Source: CAZRRV01 sp045660865
Lineage (GTDB): Bacteria; Bacillota; Clostridia; Oscillospirales; Acutalibacteraceae
Direction: 5' to 3'
NCBI GenBank assembly: GCA_045660865.1
Contig: JAZREP010000019.1
Coordinates: forward strand, 103,490 to 167,489
DNA length: 64,000 bases
The notes beneath the pieces were generated by a model. The model did not search any database, was not told the origin of the DNA, and saw nothing but the letters and a program-made list of their open reading frames with translations. The position numbers and the translations under genes were made by a program. Of this stretch, positions 31,322 to 41,100 are shown piece after piece (position 1 is the stretch's first letter; each line of letters begins with the position of its first letter).

Positions 31322-31401
31322 TGTAAAAAGTGTGATTTAAAATATCGTAACTGTCAAACCAAAAGAATAAGAGTTATTAAAAAGCTTCATAGGTAATTCG
31401 T

Positions 31402-32136
31402 TTACAGAGTTTTAATGGGGTTGCAGTTAAAAATCTCGATTTCAAGAGCGGGGAATTCCTGTTTTAATTTTTCTTTTAAAACAGGAAGAATAATCTGCTC
31501 TGTTTCAAAGTGGCCTGCATCAATTAAGTTTACACCTAAATTAGAAGCGGCAATGAAAGCAGAATATTTTACATCACCTGTGAGCAGGGTGTCACAGCCA
31601 AGCGCTACTGCTTGCTCTAAAAAGCTACTGCCTGAGCCGGAACAGACCGCTACTTTTTCTACCAATTTTTCACCCTTAACAAAACGAGGGTTGCAATTTA
31701 GTGCATTACCAACATCTTCTGCAAAGCTTTGTATTGTGCAAGGGGGAACAGTTCCAATTCGCAAGCCGTCATCAGTTGCGGTAACACTCTTGAGCCCTGC
31801 TTTTGAGCAAAGAGTGTCACACACGCCACCATCACAAAAATCTAAATTAGTGTGGGCGGAAATTACGGTTATGCCGTTTTTGGCGCACTCGAAAACAGGA
31901 GTGCCGGCAACTACCTCTTTTAAAGGCTCGTAAATTACGGGGTGGTGGGTGAGTATTAACTCAGCACCAATCTGTTTTGCTTTTTCAATTGCGGCAATGG
32001 TGCAGTCAAGCGAAATCAAAACAGTTGTAATCTCTTTATCGGGGTCACCGACTAAAAGCCCCGGGTTATCAAACTCCAAAGCGGTATTAAAAGGAGCAAA
32101 GGAGTTTATAAATTTATAAATTTCGCGTGCGGTCAT
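31402..32136 (-). CDS. Nif3-like dinuclear metal-center protein (DUF34)
   Basis: 244 residues. N-terminal MTAREIYKFINSFAP and FDNPGLLVGD, with metal-binding LTHHPVIY, SAHTNLDFC and late DAGHFETE motifs, all typical of the NIF3/YqfO family. Members bind two metal ions; annotation as GTP cyclohydrolase type 2 is not reliable for all. In Bacillota this gene often neighbours trmK; here it follows glnS by 10 bases and ends the aminoacyl-tRNA synthetase operon. AAGGAGG precedes the ATG. Confidence 0.9.
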   Translation of the reverse strand: MTAREIYKFINSFAPFNTALEFDNPGLLVGDPDKEITTVLISLDCTIAAIEKAKQIGAELILTHHPVIYEPLKEVVAGTPVFECAKNGITVISAHTNLDFCDGGVCDTLCSKAGLKSVTATDDGLRIGTVPPCTIQSFAEDVGNALNCNPRFVKGEKLVEKVAVCSGSGSSFLEQAVALGCDTLLTGDVKYSAFIAASNLGVNLIDAGHFETEQIILPVLKEKLKQEFPALEIEIFNCNPIKTL

Positions 32137-32146
32137 ATAAACCTCC

Positions 32147-33817
32147 TTAATTTTTGGGGGTGAATGAGTCCTTTAATGCAACCGTGCGGTTGATAATGAT
32201 ATTATCCTTTGTGGAGTTTTTATCAACGCAGAAATAGCCCTGGCGCATAAACTGGAAGGTGTCGCCCGGCTTAGCATCCTTCATAAATGCCTCGCATTTT
32301 GCGTTTTTAAGAACAACCAAAGAATCGGGGTTAAGATTATCTTTAAAGTCTGAAACGCCCTCCTCATCCGACGGGTTGGGAACGTTAAACAGGCGGTCAT
32401 AAAGATTTATTGTAGTATCAACCGAATGTGCGGCGCTAACCCAATGTATTGTGCCTTTAACCTTGCGGCCGTCAGCGGCGTTGCCGCCCTTGGTGGTCGG
32501 GTCGTAGGTAACGTGAACAGCGGTTATATTGCCTTGCTCATCGGTTTCGTGGGAAGCGTACTTAACAAAGTAAGCACCCTTTAAACGCACCTCTTTTTCG
32601 GGGCAGAGGCGGAAATACTTGGGCGGAGGAACAAGCTCAAAGTCATCCTGCTCAATATAAAGCTCACGAGAGAAGGTAACGGTTTTTGTGCCCTTTTCGG
32701 GTTGATTGGGGTTAATTTCAACCACAATTTCCTCAGTTTCGTTTTCGGGATAGTTATCCACAATAACTTTTAAAGGACGAAGTACCGCCATAGCACGCTC
32801 AGCGTTCTGGTTAAGGTAATCACGCACGCAGGACTCAAGCAATGCATAGTCTACTACGCTGTAAGCCTTTGAAACGCCGATTTTTTCAATGAAATTGCGT
32901 ACCGCTTCGGCAGGGAAGCCTCTGCGGCGCATACCGCTTATGGTTGCCATTCTCGGGTCGTCCCAACCGTCAACAATACCCTCCTGTACCAGCTTCAAGC
33001 ATTTACGCTTACTGGTTAAGCAGTAGTTAAGATTAAGACGGGCAAACTCTATTTGTCTGGGTGGCTCGGCAACAATGTCGGCAGCCTCTAACACCCAATT
33101 ATATAACGGGCGGTGGTTTTCAAACTCCAAAGAGCAAAGGGAATGTGTTACATTCTCCTTAGCATCGGACAGCGGATGCGCAAAATCGTACATAGGATAT
33201 ACGCACCACTTATCACCTGTGCGGTGATGGTGAGCCTTCATAACGCGGTAAATTACAGGGTCACGCATATTAAGGTTAGGTGACGCCATATCAATTTTTG
33301 CACGCAGCACCAAGCTGCCGTTTTCAAACTCGCCCTCGGTCATACGGCGGAATAAATCTTTACTTTCCTCAATGGGACGGTTACGGTAAGGGCTTTCCTT
33401 ACCGGGCTCGGTTAAAGTGCCACGATACTCACGGATTTCGTCAGCCGATAACTCGTCAACATAGGCAAGACCCTTGTCAATAAGTTTTAGGGCGCACTCA
33501 TAGATAAAATCAAAATAGTCAGAGGCGAAGTAGACATTGTCCCACTTAAAGCCAAGCCATTCAATATCCTCTTTAATAGCATCTACATACTCGGTATCCT
33601 CTTTGGTGGGGTTGGTGTCATCCAAACGCAGATTACACTTGCCATTATATTTTTTTGAGGTGCCGAAATTGATACAAATAGCCTTTACGTGACCAATATG
33701 CAAATATCCGTTAGGCTCGGGCGGAAAACGGGTTTGCACCCTTGAATAAACGCCCTCTGCCAAGTCGGTATCAATAAAATCGTGTATAAAATTAGAAATT
33801 TCCTTTTTTTCTTCCAT
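32147..33817 (-). CDS. glnS: Glutaminyl-tRNA synthetase
   Basis: 556 residues. Class I synthetase: HIGH-type motif PPEPNGYLHIGHVKA, GlnRS/eukaryotic-GluRS type LRLDDTNPTKED, KMSKS equivalent LTSKRKCLKLV, and the two C-terminal beta-barrel anticodon domains. It charges tRNA-Gln directly. Many Bacillota lack GlnRS and use GluRS plus GatCAB, so the gene marks lineages that acquired it. It starts 2 bases after the gltX stop, with AAGGAAC upstream. Confidence 0.96.
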   Translation of the reverse strand: MEEKKEISNFIHDFIDTDLAEGVYSRVQTRFPPEPNGYLHIGHVKAICINFGTSKKYNGKCNLRLDDTNPTKEDTEYVDAIKEDIEWLGFKWDNVYFASDYFDFIYECALKLIDKGLAYVDELSADEIREYRGTLTEPGKESPYRNRPIEESKDLFRRMTEGEFENGSLVLRAKIDMASPNLNMRDPVIYRVMKAHHHRTGDKWCVYPMYDFAHPLSDAKENVTHSLCSLEFENHRPLYNWVLEAADIVAEPPRQIEFARLNLNYCLTSKRKCLKLVQEGIVDGWDDPRMATISGMRRRGFPAEAVRNFIEKIGVSKAYSVVDYALLESCVRDYLNQNAERAMAVLRPLKVIVDNYPENETEEIVVEINPNQPEKGTKTVTFSRELYIEQDDFELVPPPKYFRLCPEKEVRLKGAYFVKYASHETDEQGNITAVHVTYDPTTKGGNAADGRKVKGTIHWVSAAHSVDTTINLYDRLFNVPNPSDEEGVSDFKDNLNPDSLVVLKNAKCEAFMKDAKPGDTFQFMRQGYFCVDKNSTKDNIIINRTVALKDSFTPKN

Positions 33818-33819
33818 TG

Positions 33820-35484
33820 TTACAGTTCCTTCTTATAGTTTTCCAAAGCCGATGTTAAACGCTCACGGCATTTTTCTTCACCTAACAGATACATAATACT
33901 GCAAAGGTCGGGAGTGTTGCGGCGACCTGTGATAGCAATACGAATAACTGTACTTGCATCGCCGGCGTGACCCTTATAAGCGTCAGGATTTTGTTTATAC
34001 TCCTTTGTTTCAGCGGCAAAGCCAATGGAGGGGCAAATGCCCTTAATAGTATCAAACCAAGCTTGTCGGTCAGACTCGGGTTTGTAAACCGCCAAGTAAG
34101 CCTCTAATACTGCCGCCGCGTTTTCTGCGGCAATATTTTCGGGCAATTCATAGCAAGGTGCGTAAAGCTCGTCAAACAAATAGGAGAAATAGTCCTTAGC
34201 GTCACTCCACTTTACAATATCCTTTCTCGGTTTCGGTACATCACGGTCAATTGCGAGCACCTTGCGAGTGTAGTCTTTGTCACGGTTTAAAATTTCGTAA
34301 AACTCGGGGTCAAACTCCTTTGCCCAATTAAGCAGTTTTTCGGTTGCTTGCTCAGAGTTAAGGGTGCTAACAACATTTTTTGAAACGTCGTACAATTTAT
34401 CGGTATCAAATAATGCACCCGAAACGCTCATCTTCTTTAAATTGAAGGGGAATTTCTTGTAGCTTACACCGGGGTTAGCTTTGCGCCAAGCTTCAAAATC
34501 ACTTGAGAGAATGGTCATAAGGTATTCCATAACACTCTCAGGCTCAAAGCCCTCCTCAATAAAGTAGCGCACAGCCGCCTCAGGGTCCTTACGCTTGGAT
34601 ATTTTACGCTTTGCGCCGTTATCCAGCTTCATAATGGGAGCCACGTGGGCAAACTTAGGCGGTTTAAAGCCGAGCAATAAAAACAGTTGCAAATGTTTCG
34701 GCACAGAGGATATCCACTCATCACCACGGATAACGTGGGTAGTATGCATCAAGTGGTCATCAACTGCGTGGGCAAAGTGGTAGGTGGGAATGCCGTCAGA
34801 TTTAAGCAATACAAAATCCTCATCATTTTCAGGCATTTCAATTTTGCCTTTTATGTTATCCTCAAAGCGAATGCGGTTTTCCTCACTGCCTGGACTTTTA
34901 AGGCGGATTACAAAGGGCAGACCTGCCTTAATCTTTTCCTCTGCTTCTTCCACGGTTATATTGCGGTGGGTTGCCCACTCACCGTGGTAGCCTGTTCTGA
35001 TTTTGGCAGCCTCCTGTTTTTCGCGCTGGGCAGCTAATTCCTCAGCGGTGCAAAAGCAGGGGTAGGCAAGACCTTTTAATATTAACGACTTTGCAAAAGC
35101 TTGATAAATTTCGGCACGCTCACTCTGTTTGTATGAGCCGTAGCTTCCCAGCTGGCTGTCACCACCTGTAAAGCCTTCGTCAATGTGGATGCCGAAGCGT
35201 TTAATACCGTCAACAATGTCGGCAATACCGCCCTGGACCTCACGCTTTTTATCTGTATCCTCAATGCGGACAAAAAATGAGCCGCCTGAGGTTTCAATTA
35301 CCATACGGTTAACCAGCGCCATAAAAAGAACGCCCAAGTGTAAATAACCTGTCGGGCTGGGGGCAACACGAACTACCCGCTCGCCCTCTTTCAGCTCACG
35401 AGCAGGATACATTGCCTCATAATCTTCCGGCGTTTTTGTTATATGCGGCAGTAATAATTCCGCCATTCTTATGTTCTCGTTCAT
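33820..35484 (-). CDS. gltX: Glutamyl-tRNA synthetase
   Basis: 554 residues from the ATG at 35484, with TGGAGAAG upstream; the ATG at 35496 is part of that site. HIGH-type motif APSPTGYLHLGVLFMAL, RIEDTDKKREVQGG, CFCTAEEL, and KMSKS equivalent KISKRKDPEAA. The C-terminal anticodon domain is longer and more divergent than in Bacillus GltX. It charges tRNA-Glu; whether it also mischarges tRNA-Gln is unclear because GlnRS is encoded next door. First gene of gltX-glnS-nif3. Confidence 0.94.
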   Translation of the reverse strand: MNENIRMAELLLPHITKTPEDYEAMYPARELKEGERVVRVAPSPTGYLHLGVLFMALVNRMVIETSGGSFFVRIEDTDKKREVQGGIADIVDGIKRFGIHIDEGFTGGDSQLGSYGSYKQSERAEIYQAFAKSLILKGLAYPCFCTAEELAAQREKQEAAKIRTGYHGEWATHRNITVEEAEEKIKAGLPFVIRLKSPGSEENRIRFEDNIKGKIEMPENDEDFVLLKSDGIPTYHFAHAVDDHLMHTTHVIRGDEWISSVPKHLQLFLLLGFKPPKFAHVAPIMKLDNGAKRKISKRKDPEAAVRYFIEEGFEPESVMEYLMTILSSDFEAWRKANPGVSYKKFPFNLKKMSVSGALFDTDKLYDVSKNVVSTLNSEQATEKLLNWAKEFDPEFYEILNRDKDYTRKVLAIDRDVPKPRKDIVKWSDAKDYFSYLFDELYAPCYELPENIAAENAAAVLEAYLAVYKPESDRQAWFDTIKGICPSIGFAAETKEYKQNPDAYKGHAGDASTVIRIAITGRRNTPDLCSIMYLLGEEKCRERLTSALENYKKEL

Positions 35485-35516
35485 ATACTTCTCCATAGTA
35501 AGATATTATCTACTAT

Positions 35517-35545
35517 ATTATGGCAGAAAATGAAGCTGATTACAA
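35517..35545 (-). promoter_or_regulatory. Promoter of gltX-glnS-nif3
   Basis: Minus strand TTGTAA (35545-35540), 17-base spacer, CATAAT (35522-35517). No T-box motif is present between it and gltX. Confidence 0.55.
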
Positions 35546-35580
35546 TACTTTTTTGCAAAAAACCTTTCTTGTTTTCGGTA

Positions 35581-35609
35581 TTGTTATTTATAGTACAATA
35601 TGATATAAT
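35581..35609 (+). promoter_or_regulatory. Promoter of apgM operon
   Basis: TTGTTA (35581-35586), 17-base spacer, TATAAT (35604-35609). Confidence 0.7.
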
Positions 35610-35645
35610 TACTATGTATACATTTCCCTTTTGGAGTGAAGAAAA

Positions 35646-36854
35646 ATGAAATATTTAGTGTTGCTGTGCGACGGCATGGCTGATAAAAAGAATGCTGCCT
35701 TTTTGGGCGGCAAAACACCTATGGAGGTGGCGCACAAGCCGAACATGGATGCGCTTGCCAAAACCGCGGAAATTGGTCTTTGCAAGACGGTGGCTGACGG
35801 ATTAAAACCGGGCAGTGATGTAGCCAATTTGTCGGTTATGGGTTACGACCCGATGCATTGTTATTCCGGGCGCTCTCCTTTGGAGGCGGCAAGTATCGGC
35901 GTGGATTTAAAACCGACCGATGTTGCTTTGCGTTGCAATTTGGTAACCTTATCTGATGAGGCGGAATACACCGAAAAGACAATGGTAGACTACTGCGCAG
36001 GGGACATTTCTACTGCTGAGGCAACCGAGCTGATTGCCGCTGTTCAAGAGAAATTCGGCAACGAGAAATTCACCTTTTATGCAGGCGTAAGCTACCGCCA
36101 TTGTCTTGTTGTGGCAAACGGCACAACCGAGCTTGGAAAACTGACTCCTCCGCACGATATAAGCGGCAGAAAAATTACCGAATATTTAAGTACTGCTGAA
36201 GAAGCGGCAGAGCTTATTGATATGATGAAAGAAAGTTACGGCTTTTTAATGGAGCACCCTGTAAACAAGGCTAGAATTGAAAAGGGGCTTCGCCCTGCCA
36301 ATTCTATTTGGCTTTGGGGTGAGGGAAGAAAGCCTAAACTCCAAGATTTTTATGAGTTACATTCAAAAATCGGCGGTGTTGTTTCGGCTGTTGACCTTAT
36401 TAAAGGTATCGGCATTTGCGCCGGTATGAAAACCATTGATGTAGAAGGCGCAACAGGGTATATAGACACCAATTTTGAGGGCAAAGTTGCAGCCGCAAAG
36501 AAGCTTTTTGAAGACGGTTGCGATATGGTTTATATCCACGTTGAGGCGCCCGACGAATGCGGTCACAGAGGCGAAAGCGAGAATAAACAAAAAGCCATTG
36601 AGCTTATTGATGCAAAGGCGTTAGCGCCTATGCTTGAATATTTAAAATCCAAAGGCGATTACCGTATTCTTATTATGCCTGACCACCCGACTCCGCTTGA
36701 AACAATGACCCATTCAGCAGATGCGGTACCGTATTTGCTTTTTGATTCAAGAAAAGCTTTAGGTAGCGGTGTCTTCACTGAAAAAGGAGCTGCCGACACA
36801 GGTAATTACATTGAATTCGGTCCGTCTGTGATGAACCGATTGTTAGAGGAATAA
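35646..36854 (+). CDS. apgM: Cofactor-independent phosphoglycerate mutase, archaeal (ApgM) type
   Basis: 402 residues. It interconverts 3- and 2-phosphoglycerate. Alkaline-phosphatase-fold marks: N-terminal LLCDGMADKKN, nucleophile region KPGSDVANLSVMGYDP with the catalytic Ser, DMVYIHVEAPDECGHRG, and IMPDHPTPLETMTHSADAVPY. Homologues include a fused homoserine kinase-like type, so the enzyme name rests on family. GGAGTG precedes the ATG. It heads an operon with a membrane protein, pth and mfd. Confidence 0.9.
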   Translation: MKYLVLLCDGMADKKNAAFLGGKTPMEVAHKPNMDALAKTAEIGLCKTVADGLKPGSDVANLSVMGYDPMHCYSGRSPLEAASIGVDLKPTDVALRCNLVTLSDEAEYTEKTMVDYCAGDISTAEATELIAAVQEKFGNEKFTFYAGVSYRHCLVVANGTTELGKLTPPHDISGRKITEYLSTAEEAAELIDMMKESYGFLMEHPVNKARIEKGLRPANSIWLWGEGRKPKLQDFYELHSKIGGVVSAVDLIKGIGICAGMKTIDVEGATGYIDTNFEGKVAAAKKLFEDGCDMVYIHVEAPDECGHRGESENKQKAIELIDAKALAPMLEYLKSKGDYRILIMPDHPTPLETMTHSADAVPYLLFDSRKALGSGVFTEKGAADTGNYIEFGPSVMNRLLEE

Positions 36855-36856
36855 AA

Positions 36857-37576
36857 ATGGAAAGAATAGATTTTAGACCACCTATTATTAAAAATATAGG
36901 CGCCGCTTTTGCGAGTTCTATTACCATATTGTCTGCCACAAGTCTTTTGCTTGCGGTGGCGGTAGGGCTTATCAGTCTGCCTGTTAACCCAATATTACTC
37001 GGTGTTTACGCAATTTCGGTATTAACCGCTATGCTTATGTTTGGGCTTTATTCCGCAGGCAAGGACAAACAGGGTATGCGGCGTGGAGCTTTGTTGTTTT
37101 TAACTATTTTAACAGCGCTGTTAACCCTTTTCGTTTTAGCGATAATAGTTAGCTATTTCTTTTTCCCTCACCTTTTGCCTACAGAGTTGTTATTTAAAAT
37201 GCTCTCGGCGGCATACATAGGCGTGGCTTATCAAAAATGGGTAATGCTTACTATACTTTGCTTAATGGCTGTTACACTTTTCTCATTTATGCTTTATTTT
37301 GGTGCGGTACGCCGTACTTTGAAAGATGGAATTCCCCGTTACCGTGGCACTTGGGTAGTATGCACTTTAAATCTTACAACCTCAGTCATAGTAGGATATA
37401 TATCTGTTATGTACACTCTGGGACGCAATTTTTCCTCTGTAATAGATTTTAGCAAGTTGCTTTCGTATAATTTTATATCTGCACTGTCACCGCTGTTTTA
37501 TCTTTTAAGCGCAGTTTTTGTTTTTGTAACCTTGATTAAATACAGCAATGCAGTAAAAAGGAGCACAAATGTTTAA
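36857..37576 (+). CDS. Hypothetical polytopic membrane protein
   Basis: 239 residues with about six hydrophobic segments: residues 15-45, 50-68, 78-102, 128-152, 172-190 and 207-229. The N-terminus (MERIDFRPPIIKN) and the C-terminus (NAVKRSTNV) are both short and polar. No motif is recognised. It begins 3 bases after apgM, and its last 8 bases overlap pth, so it is part of the operon. Function unknown. Confidence 0.85.
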   Translation: MERIDFRPPIIKNIGAAFASSITILSATSLLLAVAVGLISLPVNPILLGVYAISVLTAMLMFGLYSAGKDKQGMRRGALLFLTILTALLTLFVLAIIVSYFFFPHLLPTELLFKMLSAAYIGVAYQKWVMLTILCLMAVTLFSFMLYFGAVRRTLKDGIPRYRGTWVVCTLNLTTSVIVGYISVMYTLGRNFSSVIDFSKLLSYNFISALSPLFYLLSAVFVFVTLIKYSNAVKRSTNV

Positions 37577-38150
37577 AAAAAGCTTTTCTTATCTCATTGT
37601 GGGGCTTGGAAACCCCGGCTTGCAATATGAAAAGACCAGGCACAATGCAGGGTTTTTAGCAATGGATGAAATTGTAAAGCAGTTCGGCGCCGGGGAGTTT
37701 AAAAATAAGTTCCAGTCCCTGTTATCAGAATGCAGAATAGGCGACAACCGCTGTTTGCTTTGCAAACCTCAGACCTATATGAATGAGTCGGGCACAGCGG
37801 TACAGCAAATAGCTCACTTTTACAAAATAAAGCCGCAGAATGTAATAGTTATCTTTGATGACACTACATTAGATATAGGGCATTTGCGTATTCGCCGAAA
37901 CGGTAGTGACGGCGGGCACAACGGAATAAAGGATATTATCCAATTACTTGGCACAAATGATATTCCAAGAGTTAAAATAGGTATTGGCAAAAGGCCGCAT
38001 CCCGATTTTGATTTAAAGGATTGGGTTTTGGGCAAATTTACTGATGAGGATTTAAAAAACTTGGAGCCCGTATTTAAAAATTCCGCTAAGGCGGTGGGCT
38101 GCATGATAGAGGAATCTATTGACCAAGCAATGAATAAATACAATAGGTAG
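37569..38150 (+). CDS. pth: Peptidyl-tRNA hydrolase
   Basis: 193 residues. It recycles peptidyl-tRNA released from stalled ribosomes. Marks: LIVGLGNPGLQYEKTRHNAGF with catalytic His in RHNAGF, KPQTYMNESG, IFDDTTLDIGHLRIRR and GSDGGHNGIKDI. AAAAGGAGC lies within the previous gene. The pth-mfd pair is a common order in Bacillota. Confidence 0.97.
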   Translation: MFKKSFSYLIVGLGNPGLQYEKTRHNAGFLAMDEIVKQFGAGEFKNKFQSLLSECRIGDNRCLLCKPQTYMNESGTAVQQIAHFYKIKPQNVIVIFDDTTLDIGHLRIRRNGSDGGHNGIKDIIQLLGTNDIPRVKIGIGKRPHPDFDLKDWVLGKFTDEDLKNLEPVFKNSAKAVGCMIEESIDQAMNKYNR

Positions 38151-38155
38151 TAAGA

Positions 38156-41100
38156 ATGCAATTTTTGATTGACGAATTTGCAAAAGTATCGGCGGCAAAG
38201 ACGGCGGTAGACCTTTTAAATGAAAACCGCTCTCCCGTTGTTGGCTTTGGCCTTTCGCATATACACAAAGTACTGTTGTGCGGACTGCTTTCAAGACACA
38301 AAAAGCTGTTGTACATCTGCGCTGACGAGGCAGAGGGACAGCGGGCGCTGGAAGATTTAAAGGCCTTAGGCGTTGCGGCCCAGTTTTTTTCACAAAAAGA
38401 TATTTCACTTTTTGCGAAAGAAACCTCCCGTGAGTATGAACAAAAAAGAATAGGCACCCTCTCTAAACTTTTAGAGGGGGATTTTTCGGTTGTTGTAACC
38501 ACACTCCAAGCGGCAGCAGGGTATACTGTTCCGCCCAAGGTTTTAAAGGGGCGTTTTTTGACCCTTGAAAAAGGGAAAAGAGTTGAAATTACCGAATTAA
38601 CCGGTGCCGCTGTTGCCGCAGGCTACAGCAGAGTAGAGGCGGTTGAATCGGTAGGACAATTTGCAGTCCGTGGCGGAATTTTTGATATTTTTCCGCCCGA
38701 TGCCGCACTGCCTTACAGATTAGAACTGTGGGATGATGAAATTGATGCAATACACACCTTTGATATAGAAAGCCAGCGCCGTATAGAAAAATGCGAGGGC
38801 TTTTGTTTATCACCCTCGGTTGAGTTTTGCCCCGATAGTGAGGCAGATTTTATTACAAAGCTGAAAACGAAGCTGGATAAAAACCTGCCCGAAGCGTACT
38901 CAGAAAGGTTAAAAGAGGATATTGCAAGGCTTAGTGGCGGATACAGAATTTCGTATGATATTTATCAAGATTTAGTTTATAACGAGAAAGCAACTTTGCT
39001 TGATTATACTAATGACTGTGCTGTTGTTATGTCCGACACAACACGGATAGAGGAGCGCTTTAAAAAGTGGGAAGCCTTGCTTAACGAGGAACTAGCAACC
39101 GCGCTTAACAAGGGTATGATAGAAAAGGGTGCGGCGTTACCGCTTCTAGAGTTTAATGAGATAATGAACGAGCTGCACCGCCGTTTTGTTATGTATGCTG
39201 AGAATTTCCCAAAGAGTAACTTTTACAAGAATGAGAAAGCGATATGTAACTTTAAATTAAAACAGTTAAACGCATGGAGCGGACAGCCCGACCGTTTAAA
39301 AGAGGAGCTTTTAGAGGGTGGCAAAACGGTTATTCTAGGCGGTGAGGAAAGAGCCGCAGGCATTTTGGCAGACCAGCTTATAAATTCTGGCGTGCAGGCG
39401 GTATTTTCTAAAAACCCCGCTTCACTACCGAGTGGAGTTACTGTTACGGTCGGCATACTTTCCCAAGGCTTTGAACTAACTGAACTTGGACTTACAGTTA
39501 TTCCGTTTGGCAGAACTGTAAAGTCACGAAAAAAGAGTTTATATAAAAAAGGCGCCGATATAGGCGCAATTGAAGAGCTGGAAATAGGCGATTTAGTCGT
39601 TCACGCTTCCCACGGTATAGGTCGGTTTAACGGCGTAACGCAAATGAAAACCATTAACGGAGTAAAGGATTATATCCGTGTACAATACCGTGACAGCGGT
39701 GTACTTTATGTACCTGTCACGGCTTTGGATTTAATATCACGTTATATCGGCACGGCAGACGACAAGGTGGTAAAGCTTAACAAATTGGGTTCAGCCGAAT
39801 GGTTAAAGGCAAAAACACGCACACGCTCGGTTGTAAAGGATATTGCAAAGCAACTTACCCTGCTTTATGCTAAGCGTTTATCACAAAAGGGTTATGCTTT
39901 TAGCCCTGATTGCGATATGCAACGTGATTTTGAAAACCGCTTTTTATATGACGAAACAGACGACCAGTTAAAAGCAATTGCCGAGATTAAGGATGATATG
40001 GAACGAGATATACCGATGGACCGTCTGCTTTGCGGAGATGTCGGCTTCGGCAAGACTGAGGTGGCGCTCAGAGCCGCATTCAAATGTATTGCTGACGGAA
40101 AGCAGTGCGCCGTCTTAGTTCCCACTACCATACTTGCGTGGCAGCATTACAATACCGCAATGGAACGATTTGGCGACTTTGCTGTTAACGTTGAAATGCT
40201 TTCGCGTTTTCGCACCGCTTCACAGCAAAAGAAGATAAAAAAAGAGTTGAAGGCCGGCAACATTGATTTACTTATAGGCACCCACCGTATGATAGGCGGG
40301 GATATTGAATTTAAAGATTTGGGACTGCTGATTATTGATGAGGAGCAGAGGTTCGGTGTTGCTCAAAAGGAAAAGTTAAAGGAACGTTTTCCAAATGTAG
40401 ACGTTTTAACTCTGTCGGCTACACCTATTCCACGAACTCTTAATATGGCGCTTTCAGGGCTTAGGGATATGTCTTCTATTGAGGAGGCGCCGGGTGACCG
40501 CTATCCTGTGCAGACCTTTGTTTTAGAGCAGGACAACGGCGTGCTTTATTCGGCGATAGACAAGGAACTGCGCCGAGGCGGTCAGGTCTATTATATTCAC
40601 AACCGGGTTGAGAGCATACATTCGGTTGCCGCAAGGATTGCAATGGAGTTCCCTGAACATTCCGTAGGCGTTGCTCACGGTAAGATGGGTGAGGACGAAC
40701 TGTCAAGGGTATGGAAACAGTTGGTAGAGCAGGAAATAGACATTTTGGTTTGCACCACCATTATAGAAACGGGTGTAGACGTACCCAACGCCAACACACT
40801 CATTATTGAAAATGCCGATTGCTTTGGTTTATCGCAATTGCATCAGTTAAGAGGCCGTGTAGGGCGAAGCAACAAAAGGGCGTATGCCTATCTTTGCTTT
40901 AAACCCTATAAGGTGATAAATGAAACTGCGACTAAGAGATTAGATGCTATTAGGCGGTACACCGAATTTGGCTCCGGCTTTAAACTGGCTATGCGGGACT
41001 TGGAAATCAGAGGCGCAGGCAATATTTTAGGCGGCGAACAGCACGGATATATGGATGCAGTCGGCTATGATATGTATATGAGGCTTTTGCAAGAGGCTTT

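Noticed and set aside
34687..35037. 116-residue open frame antisense to gltX
   Set aside because: It lies fully within conserved GluRS coding sequence and its translation shows no protein family.
35485..35645. T-box leader before gltX-glnS
   Set aside because: The gap to gltX is short and lacks the T-box consensus, specifier loop and antiterminator pair.
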